Source of the DNA: Meghimatium bilineatum | Lineage: Eukaryota; Mollusca; Gastropoda; Stylommatophora; Philomycidae | Direction: 5' to 3' | Assembly: GCA_034231615.1 (NCBI GenBank) | Contig: CM067318.1 | Location: 31,699,723 to 31,763,722, forward strand | DNA: 64,000 bases | Part shown: one piece after another, positions 53,460 to 63,377 of the stretch | Layout of the letters: each line of letters starts with the position of its first letter | How positions within the stretch are numbered: the stretch's first letter is position 1 | Position numbers and translations under genes: made by a program | Notes under the pieces: model-generated | Told to the model about the DNA's origin: nothing | The model's input: only the letters and a program-made list of their open reading frames with translations | The model's database searches: none

Positions 53460-53653
53460 GTCCTATCCAGCGGCGTAGCGTGTGTCAATGGCGCCCGGGG
53501 CGGAATCATAATTTTCCGCCCTTGTGAAATTAAAGAAATACGTCAGTGATTGTGAAAGACTAGGCGAAAATAAATTTGCCGCCCTCCCAATGATGCCGCC
53601 CGGGGCGGTCCGCACCTCCGCCCCCCCCCCCTCGCTACGCCACTAGTCCTATC
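53460..53653. mobile_element. hAT-type MITE with 8-bp target duplication
   Basis: A 178-bp element (53468-53645) begins CAGCGGCGTAGCG and ends CGCTACGCCACTA, near-perfect inverted termini of the CAG-type seen in hAT elements. It is flanked on both sides by GTCCTATC. It is GC-rich (CGCCCGGGGCGG motifs, poly-C), unlike its surroundings, and has no coding capacity. Confidence 0.88.
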
Positions 53654-53972
53654 TCTATTTTATAACTTACGTACGTATACATATATGACAAGATGGACGT
53701 TGTTTGTGAATGACCTATGCTCCGCGGGGAATGAAAATTAAATGAACACTTTCTCTTTAATATTTGCATCCATTTCATCGTTTTGATTTATTCTCTGGTT
53801 TCATTTTCATACTCTCCACGCTCTGTGATAACTGTTCATTTTTGTGTTCATTTCACAGCTACTGTACTTACACATAACTTGTTATGAAGCACATAAAATA
53901 TGTTTCTTGTGCACGTGGCTGTGAACATACTATACAATAAAATATATACCATTTGCAATACTCGTGATGGGT

Positions 53973-53980
53973 ATATAAAA
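53973..53980 (+). promoter_or_regulatory. TATA box before second secreted-protein exon
   Basis: TATATAAA lies 157 bp upstream of the ATG at 54130, a layout like that at 34782. Confidence 0.55.
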
Positions 53981-54129
53981 TAGAACACAACGGCTCAATA
54001 ACTAAAACATCTGCAGCTCAGATCACAACCTATAAGAATCTGATATAAAACACTTGACTTGGGACTGCTGACTACTGCATCTACCGAAGAGCATTGTCGC
54101 TAGTCTTTCAGAAGTTGAAGAAGAAAATC

Positions 54130-54187
54130 ATGCAATTCCTGACGTCGTTTGTTCTTGTCGTCGGGCTTCTACTGACGACGGTATCAT
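54130..54187 (+). CDS. Signal-peptide first exon of a second secreted protein
   Basis: Encodes MQFLTSFVLVVGLLLTTVS plus one base, ending T|GTAAGTG. It is a strong signal peptide. Length (58 nt) and exit phase (1) equal those of exon 1 of the chitin-binding gene, and both follow a TATA box at similar distance, so a paralogous or same-type secreted gene is likely. The next exon is not certain. 63253-63377 has a compatible phase and acceptor but no recognisable domain. 59151 has an acceptor but the wrong phase for its Cys-rich frame. The rest may lie past the window. Confidence 0.65.
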
Positions 54188-54539
54188 GTAAGTGTGTGAA
54201 ATAGAACTGAATTCATTATGCTCTTATATACTACTATACTAGTTTTGACATGAATGTATTCAATTAGAATGAAAAATTAGTGTTTCATAGTTTTGGTAAT
54301 TTTATTTCAAAATTACTTTGCCATAATTTTTCCAAATTGAATTCAACAACAATGTGCATAATAATTCCCAAATTAACTCATTCTACAATGTTCTGTCTTG
54401 TCTTTCTTTAAAATACTCATTAAAGTTTTTCATGTTTATCAAATATTTTGTTCAATTCGACTAAAAATGTCAACTACGACTTTACTGCAATTTTTCCGAT
54501 TTAACATCTTACTTCTTAGTAGTATCAAATAATTGAAGT

Positions 54540-54785
54540 TTAGTATGTATTTGTGAAAATTCTTGAGACTAACGGGAATTGAACCAGTCCGTTCTACGGC
54601 ACCAAATCGCCTAGCAACAATTGCACACGCGTCTTTCAGTACTTGACTAACCGCATCTCCAAAAAAAGATGCGATTTCATCAAGCCATTCAAATCGTGCA
54701 CACAAAGTCACCCGAACGGACCAATCGAGACAAGGACTATTACAACAACAACAAACATCCCGTACAGGTATTGAAATATCCTCAG
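54540..54785 (-). mobile_element. tRNA-derived SINE
   Basis: On the minus strand: GATGCGGTTAGTCAAGTACT is A-box-like and GGTTCAATTCCCGTTAG is B-box-like, spaced as in a tRNA head. The open frame on the same strand is incidental. Lies in the presumed intron after 54187. Confidence 0.55.
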
Positions 54786-55570
54786 TAACAACAAACACAT
54801 AACATAATATCCGTATTAGTTATACAAGGGCCGATAGGTCTTCTTGTAAACATAGATAACATATATAGACAATACAATATAGAATATTTTTTGAATTTTT
54901 AGTCTCAAGAATTTTTAAAAAATTGTCCTCTGGCTTCCTACTTAAATTTATATGTATTTGTGAATGTTGAAGTCGTATGCATAATATTAAGAATAACAAT
55001 AAGAATAAAACCTTTAACACGTTAGGATCGTAGGACATCGGTACACAAATTCCGTCAGATATCCCTATATTCGATCTTATACATGAGAGTGCTATTCTTT
55101 GCTGTTATAAAACTAAGATTTTCTTTGATCACCTCTTTTCCTTATGCATAAGAAACATTCGATGTAACAAAATGTATGTTCCTATTCGAACATCATGAGC
55201 GCATATGTTTGAAATATCGAAAGCGCATTTCGAAATGAAATTTAACTGCCACTCAAGAAGAAAAAGGAGCCTGATCATTTATATTTTTGAGATATTGTAC
55301 TTGATAATTTATCAGCGACATAAACTAGTGTTCAAAAACCACTTGACAAAGAGTTGCCATATTGGCTAACTCATGACTCTATTTCAGGTTCGACAAGAAA
55401 TCTAAAATATATGAAAGTTAGTTTAATAATAGGTAACTTACAATAAAAGCAACAGACATGGTCTGCTAGTAATTTATATGCCCTTTATATTTGTTTATAA
55501 TGTAAGCTTGCTTAAGTTCCATTAATAGAACAATTCTTCAACAAACGTACGTCATTGTTCTTTTGTCGAA
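54786..55570. other. No recognisable feature
   Basis: AT-rich. An acceptor-like TATTTCAG at 55381-55388 opens a short compatible frame (CSTRNLKYMK) that is not convincing as an exon. Confidence 0.3.
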
Positions 55571-55574
55571 CTTC

Positions 55575-55715
55575 CTTTCCAGGTTGTTCTTCTGTGTACG
55601 CTCTCAAACTCCTGCTAATTAGCAGCATATATTCCCAAATATATTCCCTTGTGTCACACTTTCCAGCTTGGCTACAATATTTGTGCCTTTCGTAAAAAAC
55701 TGCGAAATATATAAT
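55575..55715 (-). mobile_element. SINE family A, truncated copy
   Basis: In plus view: TGTTCTTCTGTGTACGCTCT, CAAACTCCTGCTAATTAGCA, then TGTGCCTTTCG. Only the 3' half remains. Confidence 0.55.
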
Positions 55716-55789
55716 GAGTATTATTGAGTACCTATTATGTTAAAACTTATTAAGAAGATATATTTTTTTCAGTAGCAAACAAGTGGATC

Positions 55790-56215
55790 TGAGACGTGAG
55801 AACAATATCTGCAAAAGAAAAAGAAAATATCGGCATTTTCAATGAAATGTTTAAGAAACTCCTGAGAATTTCATGGACAGAAAGACGAACCAACTCAGAC
55901 GTCCGCAAAATCCTGAACATAGAAAAACTGGCCCCTCACAACTATCAAAAAACACGAGATAGCAAATTTCTGACATATAAAGAGACACGATAGTTTAGAC
56001 AAATTACACATGGATGAAAACGTTTCAGGTAAGAGAAAAAGATGTGGACCATGACTACGATGACGTTGAAGACATTCTGAATATGGCACTAGAAGAAGCT
56101 AGCTAACTTACACAGACCCGAGATGATTACAGAGTGGAAGTGGGCAACGTTCGGTAAAGGAAACGTCACATAGATAGGTTAGGTTCTGTCACAATTGCGA
56201 TGAGGCTAATGGAAT
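55790..56215 (+). mobile_element. RTE-like LINE C-terminal fragment
   Basis: The plus strand encodes MFKKLLRISWTERRTNSDVR and KILNIEKLAPHNYQKTRD, followed by a frame-broken basic stretch (GKRKRCGP) and further tail sequence. Same tail family as 1370-1740. Confidence 0.7.
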
Positions 56216-56349
56216 AAATGTATCTATAGATCTGCTTTTTTCACTAATTCTAAAAGTATTCTATATTCAAGCATTTTAATGAAAATATGGAATACCTCGC
56301 GTGAAATATGTGAATACGCTGCAAAACTTGTGTCTTCCATAAGCTCAAC

Positions 56350-56765
56350 GGTAAACTTTAGGATGTTGTTGCTAGCATCAGAACCGTATCAAACACATAC
56401 ATAACATTAATGTTGCTAGCATCAGAACCGTATCAACCACATACATAACACTAATGTTGCTAGCATCAGAACCGTATCAACCACATACATAACACTAATG
56501 TTGCTAGCATCAGAACCATATCAACCACATACATAACACTAATGTTGCTAGCATGAGAACCGTATCAACCACATACATAACACTAATGTTGCTAGCATCA
56601 GAACCGTATCAACCACATACATAACACTAATGTTGCTAGCATGAGAACCGTATCAACCACATACATAACACTAACGTTGCTAGCATCAGAACCGTATCAA
56701 CCACATACATAACACTAATGTTGCTAGCATCAGAACCGTATCAACCACATACATAAGAATCATGT
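56350..56765. repeat. 44-bp minisatellite, ~9 copies
   Basis: Unit GTTGCTAGCATCAGAACCGT, ATCAACCACATACATAACAC, TAAT. Almost perfect; CATGAG variant in alternate copies. Confidence 0.94.
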
Positions 56766-57290
56766 TGACAGCATCAGTATCGTTTTATTTTGCAGATGAT
56801 TTAATAATCATACCTTAGGGTTGGTCGACTTTGGAGCAATCGGTGATCAAACAATGTGTCCACTTCAATTGGACACTATAATCCTATCCGACCCGGCTGG
56901 AAAGCCTGTGCTCTTATTACTGGACCACTGTGGTTTCTTTCAATAATGATTGAAGTAAATATACGAGTAAATATATTAATCAAGTTCCGTCGTGATACCG
57001 GGGTTTGCCGCAACGGAATTTTAAAATTGCACCTTCTCCTGCTTTGGTGACGCACTCTGATAGATTATCTTGTCCTTCTCGTGCTATCTTCACCACCAAC
57101 TTGTTTTTCTACCTCATGCATCCTCCTTACTTTACCTTAATGTGAAATCTTTAATACGGTTTCAGTACCATTTTCTATGTCTATAATCTACTTTCTTGTT
57201 CGTAGAATATGTTACAGATAGCCATATTATTCTTTTCACATAATTTTACGAGTATTTCTATTGTATATAATACTTTTATATCAGCTTCTC
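56766..57290. other. No recognisable feature
   Basis: No supported gene or repeat. Confidence 0.3.
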
Positions 57291-57294
57291 GGAC

Positions 57295-57520
57295 AGATTC
57301 TTGACTTGATTCTTGATTCTTGACTATAAATCGGTCTCACGGCACGTGGGGCATTCCCACAAGTGCTCCGTCCTCTGTTCCAGAAGCCATTCGGCTCGAT
57401 GGTGTTTCGAGTCTAATGTTGCTGAAACAGATGTCAACATCAGGGCACAACTCTGGCCCTTGCGAAAGGATTCTTTGTTGTTCCGCCCACCCACGCCGTG
57501 CCCGTAACTAGTTCAAGCAT
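57295..57520 (-). mobile_element. I-like LINE extreme 3' end
   Basis: The minus-strand LLEQRTEHLWECPTCRETDL-stop matches the ending of the 9735-11620 element (LTERQAEHIWECSQCYDACS). The tail is CAAGAATCAAGAATCAAG. Confidence 0.65.
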
Positions 57521-57564
57521 AACGTCGGCCTGTCGGAACAACATGGTAACTGTTATCGAAGGTT

Positions 57565-57720
57565 ACGACTACAAGATGACGTGCCATGAAGCTTTTATAA
57601 GAAGATAACCTCAATATAAAGGCATGTCATCTACTAAGGTTTTCTGTTGCATGGTTGGTTTGTCTAGTGAGCCCTTGGTGAGACCCACAGACGCAACCGC
57701 ATGCACGCATTCTCAGACAG
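57565..57720 (-). mobile_element. ~600-bp retroposon (family C), truncated piece
   Basis: Reverse complement of the first ~140 bp of the repeat at 50175-50805 (TATAAGAAGATAACCTCAAT, CTACTAAGGTTTTCTGTTGC, GGTGAGACCCACAGACGCAA). Confidence 0.7.
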
Positions 57721-57864
57721 AGTTTTTGCCAGCTGCCCTTAGTTTTACCAGCCATGATTTTCTTCTTCTTCTACTGTGTCGCAAAGTATATAAACATGTC
57801 ATGTGTGCAATGAGGATTAACTGACGACTCACCATCTTCAGGTAGCAGTCATCACAACCTTACT

Positions 57865-58345
57865 CACCTACATGCCCAACTACTTGCTCAATTGCTTTCC
57901 CACCAACATGGCCAACTACTTGCCTAACCACTTGCTCAATTACTTTCCCACCTACATGCCCAACTACTTGCCCAACTATTTGCTCAATTACTTTCCCAAC
58001 TACTTGCCCAATTACTTTCCCATCTGCTTGCCCAACTACATCCTTGATTACTTTCCCAACTATTTGTCCAATTACTTTACCAACTACTTTCTCAACTACT
58101 TTCCCAACTGCTTTCCCAACAACTTTCTCAACTACTTTCCCAACTACTTTCCCAACTACTTTCTCAACTACTTTCCCAACTACTTTCCCAACTACTTTCC
58201 CATCTACTTGCCCAACTACATCTTCGATTACTTTCCCAACTATTTGCACAACTACTTTCCCAACTACTTTCTTAACTGCTTTCTCAACTACTTTTCCAAC
58301 TACTTTCCCAACTAATTTCTCAACTACTTTCCCAAATACTGCCGA
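57865..58345. repeat. 12-bp minisatellite, ~40 copies
   Basis: Unit CAACTACTTTCC with TTG and CTC variants, longest of the 12-bp arrays. Open frames on both strands (NYFPNYFP-like, VVGKVVGK-like) are explained by the repeat. Confidence 0.93.
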
Positions 58346-58464
58346 CTTTGAGCCAATTTTTCTGCTTGTGTGAGTGTCATGTGCTGGTGACTTTAAAATC
58401 ATGGGTATATATTCTTCATGCATTCCACCTTTTTCGTTGCCCTATCATCATCCCTCACGTTATA

Positions 58465-58625
58465 GTCGTTTTCTTCTTCAGTGTTCATTCTCAAACTCCC
58501 GCTGGATCTCTCTTGTAGTAGGACAATGGTCCTACTAGATTTTTAGTAGGATGTAGTCCAAAGTTGGAAATGCGTTGTGTCGCCGTTTTATTTGTACCAA
58601 TAGTCCGACACATCGTCTTCGGCGG
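58465..58625 (-). mobile_element. SINE family B copy
   Basis: In plus view: CTTCTTCAGTGTTCATTCTC, ATCTCTCTTGTAGTAGGACA and TGTGTCGCCGTTTTATTTGT. Inverted partner of the copy at 58790-58955. Confidence 0.78.
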
Positions 58626-58789
58626 TATTGTCTTTTCAATGTTGTCATGTCGTTTGATATGACTACAATATTGTAATGCTTCTAGATAATACATTGTTGT
58701 TTAGCTAGTTTTCTTTTACTTTCAATTCTCTCAGAATGTCATTATTATTTTTTTCTTCTTCTGATTGTTGTATGATATTCTGAGGATTC

Positions 58790-58960
58790 TCCCGCCGAAG
58801 ACGGATGTGTCGGGCCATTAATAATAAAACGGCGACACAACGCATTTCCATTCTCTGGACTACATCCTGCTAGAAATCTTGTAGGACAATGGTCTTGCTA
58901 CAAGGGAGATCCAGCAGGAGTTTGAGAATGAACGATGAAGACGAAGAAGAAGAGGATTAT
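58790..58960 (+). mobile_element. SINE family B copy
   Basis: CCGCCGAAGACGGATGTGTC at the 5' end, AACGGCGACACAACGCATTT in the body, then GAGTTTGAGAATGAACGATG and a (GAA)n tail. Confidence 0.8.
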
Positions 58961-59150
58961 TATTTTTCACGACATTCTTTTATTGAGTTTATGTGGTGTT
59001 TGAGGCTGTGTTTGCAGTGATATAGTAATATTGTAACATCGGCATATTTTGATGTCAACAGATGTCAAAGAAAGATTATATTCATTACATGCTTGATTCA
59101 TATTTCAATCATTGTTTCACACGGTAAATATCCAATTTTTCAATCCCTTG

Positions 59151-59400
59151 TAGGCTTTCTATTGGTTGTGGAAATACATTTCGCTTTGCCATATCAGACG
59201 CCGCGACATGTACAGAAGGATTTTATTGTACCTCTGAAAGAAAAAAATGCTGTCCCAACTGTGGATTTAACCCGGGACCTCAAGGGTCTGATAACCGCGT
59301 TGTAATACACGGCCATGCGCTCCACGCTTCATTTACTGATGATGGATTATTCAAAATGTGCTCGAAGTGCTTCAACATTTTCTTTCTCTACGACTAATCG
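59151..59400 (+). other. Cys-rich exon-like open frame overlapping a tRNA-like SINE head
   Basis: A good acceptor (TTTTTCAATCCCTTGTAG) is followed by a frame with IGCGNTF, ATCTEGFYCTSERKKCCPNC and MCSKCFNIFFLYD-stop. Its middle (about 59245-59325), read on the minus strand, carries a B-box-like GGTCCCGGGTTAAATCC and an A-box-like GCGCATGGCCGTGTATTAC. So part of the frame is likely SINE-derived. Its phase does not fit the exon at 54130-54187. Confidence 0.25.
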
Positions 59401-59712
59401 TGTTTAATTTTCATTGAGAAGGGGGAAAGATCCTGCTGAGGGTGGATCATATAACGTTTTAAGTGCATCATAGAAGTTTCTCAATTCGTCTGTGTCTGGC
59501 AATAATTGTATCTCGTCTGCTTTCTCTCATTTATCATATAGCGTAGTTTATTTTGTATTATTTTCCGTTTGCAGTTGAGTGCATCTATTTTAGACGTTGA
59601 TTTTTAGATAATTTAAGTATGCTTTGTGAAGGTGATGTTTGTCGGCCAACTTTTTTAAAAATTGTATCATTCTTATCAAACTTGTCATTTTGTTTCAGGA
59701 CGTAGATCAGGG

Positions 59713-60012
59713 CTTGATTATTTTTATGTTTGGACCAAATTAATTTTATAAAATGTCCCTATATGTGTTTTTTATTGTATCACATGACATACTAATATTG
59801 ATAAATAGTGTATGTGTAATACATCATTGGAAAGGGGAATGGATACAGAATATGAATACATAAGTACATTGATGATATCTGATTACTTCACAAGGTTACA
59901 GTTAGCCTTGTGAAGTAATCAAATATCAAATCAAAGCCAGTAAAGTAGCGAAAGGTCCTGTAGAGCCATGCTATAAAGCCAGTATAGTGGTGATTGGTCC
60001 GGAAAGAGTTAA
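59713..60012. mobile_element. piggyBac-like MITE, second copy
   Basis: Over 90% identical by eye to 24320-24606 (GGACCAAATTAATTTTATAA, CTTCACAAGGTTACAGTTAG). The right end GAAAGAG plus TTAA is intact; the left terminal CTCTTTC is not preserved. Confidence 0.78.
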
Positions 60013-60215
60013 TAGAATGTCCTAGTTTCTCCGTAGCAGTGTCGTAAATTTGCTTGCTCAAATATGTCCAGTTTGTCTCCACATTTTGCTCAGGTAATGC
60101 ATATTTAAGACATTCATCTAGAGCAGTGGCTAGGAACTGTTGTGTTTTTACATTTGATAGCTTTCTGACGTCTATATTGTGTATATACTGTGTGTCGATA
60201 GACAATAAAAATCAC
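60013..60215 (-). mobile_element. LINE linker fragment, minus strand
   Basis: The minus-strand DVRKLSNVKTQQFLATALDE, WTYLSKQIYDTATEKLGHS resembles the region between endonuclease and RT of RTE-like LINEs. No RT follows. The MITE borders it at TTAA. Confidence 0.5.
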
Positions 60216-62747
60216 GAGAAAAGCTTTTCCAGTTCATCATTCCAGTAGGGTTTGTAGTTTTTGCGTGCCCCCCTGGGAATGGTTTTACTAGCAGCATGTA
60301 GTATACATCTATTAAATTCACTCACTGCTCTATTGATGGAAACTGAGATGGAAACATCTAGACAGCAGGCTGAGAACAGACCTAGCCAAGAACATCACAA
60401 CAAATATCAGCAAACAAAGGCTAAATTTCAAAGAGCCAAGTTACAAGCCAGACGGAGCAGCTGGAAAGAAAAAACAGAGTCGCTGAACCTAGAAAGAGAT
60501 ACTAGGAAATTATGGAAACTTGTAAAACAACTAAATGATGAAGGTACAGGGAGAAATACCAAGATCACACTTTATAAAGATAGAAACATTTTAACAGGTA
60601 AACATGCAGCTGATTACTTTGCAGATTCCTTTGCAGAAGACAATAACGTCAAAGTCAGCCCAGACAAACAACAGGAGGTTCGAGAGAACCAGCAAAACAT
60701 TGGACAAGGTGAACCTATACCTGAAGTCATGGAGGCACCAATCACAATGAGAGAACTGGAGCATGCAATATCCAAATTGAAAATGAAAAAGTCCCCTGGA
60801 GCTGATGGAGTGTCCAATGAAATGATTAGAAACCTGGGAAGTGCAGCAAGAGCAAAGTTACTGCAGATCTTTAACACAAGCTGGTCCACAGGTAATGTAC
60901 CACAGGCGTGGAGAGAAGCAATAATGATACCACTCCTCAAATCAGGAAAAGATGGCAACACAGTCTCCAACTACAGGCCCATCAGCCTCACAAGCTGTCT
61001 ATGTAAAACAATGGAACGCATTATCAATCTTAGGATGCAGTGGTACCTTGAAAGTGAAAACCTTCTGGTATCACAGCAAGCAGGTTTCAGACAGTGCTAC
61101 TCTACTGAAGATCAGGCAACCTACCTCTCCCAAGAGATTGAGGATGCCTTCCAAGAAAAGAAACTGGTACTAGCAGCATGGATAGACCTCAGGAAAGCAT
61201 TTGATAAGGTCTGGAAAGAAGGGCTCCTAAAGAAATTGCAAAATTGCAGGGTTAGCTCAAGAATGTACAAATGGGTAAAAGCATACCTGCATAATAGAAG
61301 AGCCAGGGTACAATTAGATGGTCGCAAGAGCAAGAAAGTTCTACTGCGTCATGGAGTCCCCCAGGGAGGAGTCCTGTCACCCACACTTTTCTTGGTTTAC
61401 ATCAATGACCTAGTTGCTGAACTACCACACGGGATCAAAATGGCAATGTATGCTGACGACCTGGTGATCTGGTGCACGGAAGAACATGCAACAGTGGCCA
61501 CTAAACAAATACAAAGAGCTATCGATGCCCTAACCTTATGGGCTAATAGATGGTGCGCCAGCATTAACACAGATAAGTGCAGCACTACACTCTTTACCCT
61601 CTCACCAAAACAAAAAGCTGGTCATATCAAGATAGATGGAGAGCTCTTGAAAGAAGACAAACAATCCACATACCTCGGAGTTACTTTTGATGATAAGCTG
61701 ACATGGAAGCAGCACATAAACAAAGCAACAACAAAAGCCAGGAGGAAGCTAGCTATCCTGAGAAAACTAAGTGGAACCACATGGGGAGCCAGTGGAAATA
61801 TACTCAGTAAAGTTTACCAGCAAGGCATAAGACCACACCTGGAATACGGTTCAGCTGCGTGGTGTCCTGCATCAAACACCACATTACAAGATCTAGATAA
61901 AGTGCAAAACCAGGCACTTAGAATAATGTTGGGAGCAATGAAATCAACACCCATAGCAGAGATGCAGAAAATGGGAAGAATGCAAACACTTGGCGAACGC
62001 AGAGACACAAAAGTACTAATTCAAGCAGAAAAGTTTCAGTGTATGCCAAGCCATCCAATGAAGGAAAGATTCCAAAATCTAGCAATGGGACGACTGAAAA
62101 GGAGCAGCTTTATCCATCAAGCTAAACGACTCCGTAGACAACTTACAGACCTACCTGAAGTTGACAGCCCCTTAAGGTCTGTACCAGAGCAAACCCCGTG
62201 GAGTGAAAGCCATGGAATGCCAATATACATTCAGACCCATGTGAAAGGAATACTAAGCGAGGACGAACAGAACAGTGTGCAGCGAATGACAGTCACCCTC
62301 AGTTTCCTGGATGAGGAATATCCACAAGATATATGGGTCAGAGTGTACACAGATGGGTCAGCACAGAATGCTGTGAGGAATGGAGGTGCAGGTGTATATA
62401 TAGAATATCCACACAAGCCTAGAGATACAATCAGAACACCGACAGGAAAATTCTGCAATAATTATGATGCAGAAATCCAGGCAATTAGTATGGCAATTAG
62501 TATGGCTCTGTCGGCCATGTGTACATGTGGACAGGCAGCACAGAGTGCCAAACATATACTTCAAGAGTGTTCTGAGCATGAAACGCTGAGGCAGACATAT
62601 TGGCCAGAGGAAACAACACTGGAATCAAAACTCTATGGGACACTGTATGAACTACAAAAGACAGTGAGTTTTATTAAGGAGACAGAATTACAGATATAGA
62701 CATGTTTCAAGTGAACGAAAGAAGAAGAAGAAGAAGAAGAGAAAAGC
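60216..62747 (+). mobile_element. Young I-like LINE with 5' inversion and RNase H deletion
   Basis: The body 60336-62698 is one long open frame. A linker (EHHNKYQQTKAKFQRAKL, SWKEKTESL) is followed by RT blocks: KKSPGADGVSNEMIRNLG, IMIPLLKSGKDGN, NYRPISLTSCLCKTMERII, QQAGFRQCYSTEDQ, AAWIDLRKAFDKVWKEGLL, RHGVPQGGVLSPTLFLVYIN, AMYADDLVIWC and YLGVTFDDKLTWKQHI. RNase H then starts VRVYTDGSAQNAVRNGGAGV and FCNNYDAEIQAIS, but jumps straight to the C-terminal CTCGQAAQSAKHILQECSEH. About 60225-60335 is the preceding piece of the ORF in reverse (minus-strand AVSEFNRCILHAASKTIPRG, YKPYWNDELEK). The 3' end is a (GAA)n tail. GAGAAAAGC flanks both sides (60216-60224, 62739-62747). The open-frame start at 60261 lies in inverted sequence, so it is not a real start. 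Confidence 0.85.
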
Positions 62748-63252
62748 ATAATGTATCACTTTAGAAGGATAACTCCCAATGAGCCATAAGGTCTTATATT
62801 TGTCGAGTCCGGAGGTAATCCATCACACTGGAGAAAACAAAATGAGTGTTGCGGTAACAGCGCAAAAGCTAGTATGAATGGAAAGATGTAAATGAAAATG
62901 GTACTAATATTAAGAAAAATTACATGCACTTCAGCACAGACAATGCTTTGACTTTTTTTCATCAGGATCAAATAGAATGGACAAACCGTGGCGAATGATC
63001 ATAGTAACAAACATATGGTACGACCAGTAGCACTCAGTAAAATAAGAAGAGGAGAAATGAGGAGAAATATGATTCATGATTGTATGACAGGTATGGTTTC
63101 TCACTGAGATTTGAAGTTTGACATTTATTTAGAGGTGAGATCTGTGCAATACTTCATTTCATCGACTCAATGGGGCGGATTTGCCCATTTACTATTGCTT
63201 GAATTGGTGGATTTTCACAGGTATTCACAGGTAAACGTTTTGTATTTTGCAG
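62748..63252. other. No recognisable feature
   Basis: AT-rich, no supported gene. Confidence 0.3.
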
Positions 63253-63377
63253 CAGAGGCAAGCATGATCGTGCAATTTGAAGTGGGTGTGAATGATGTAT
63301 TTGACAAGATTGGTTCATCAAAGCTGAATGCGCAGAAGTGGAACGAACAGAATGAAATAAGTTTGCGATGCTGTTAA
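63253..63377 (+). CDS. Candidate exon, weakly supported
   Basis: The acceptor TTTTGTATTTTGCAG is followed by 125 nt. In the phase that fits the signal-peptide exon at 54130-54187 it reads SEASMIVQFEVGVNDVFDKI, then GSSKLNAQKWNEQNEISLRC, C, stop. No domain is recognised. Joining the two would give a secreted protein of about 60 residues, but a 9-kb intron and the lack of any homology make this tentative. Confidence 0.2.

Noticed and set aside
54439..54798. 119-codon minus-strand frame with Cys residues
   Set aside because: Overlaps a tRNA-like SINE head and has no splice or homology support.
57860..58423. 187-codon minus-strand frame (VVGKVVGK) and plus-strand NYFPNYFP frames
   Set aside because: Artefact of a 12-bp minisatellite; no signal peptide, splice context or homology.
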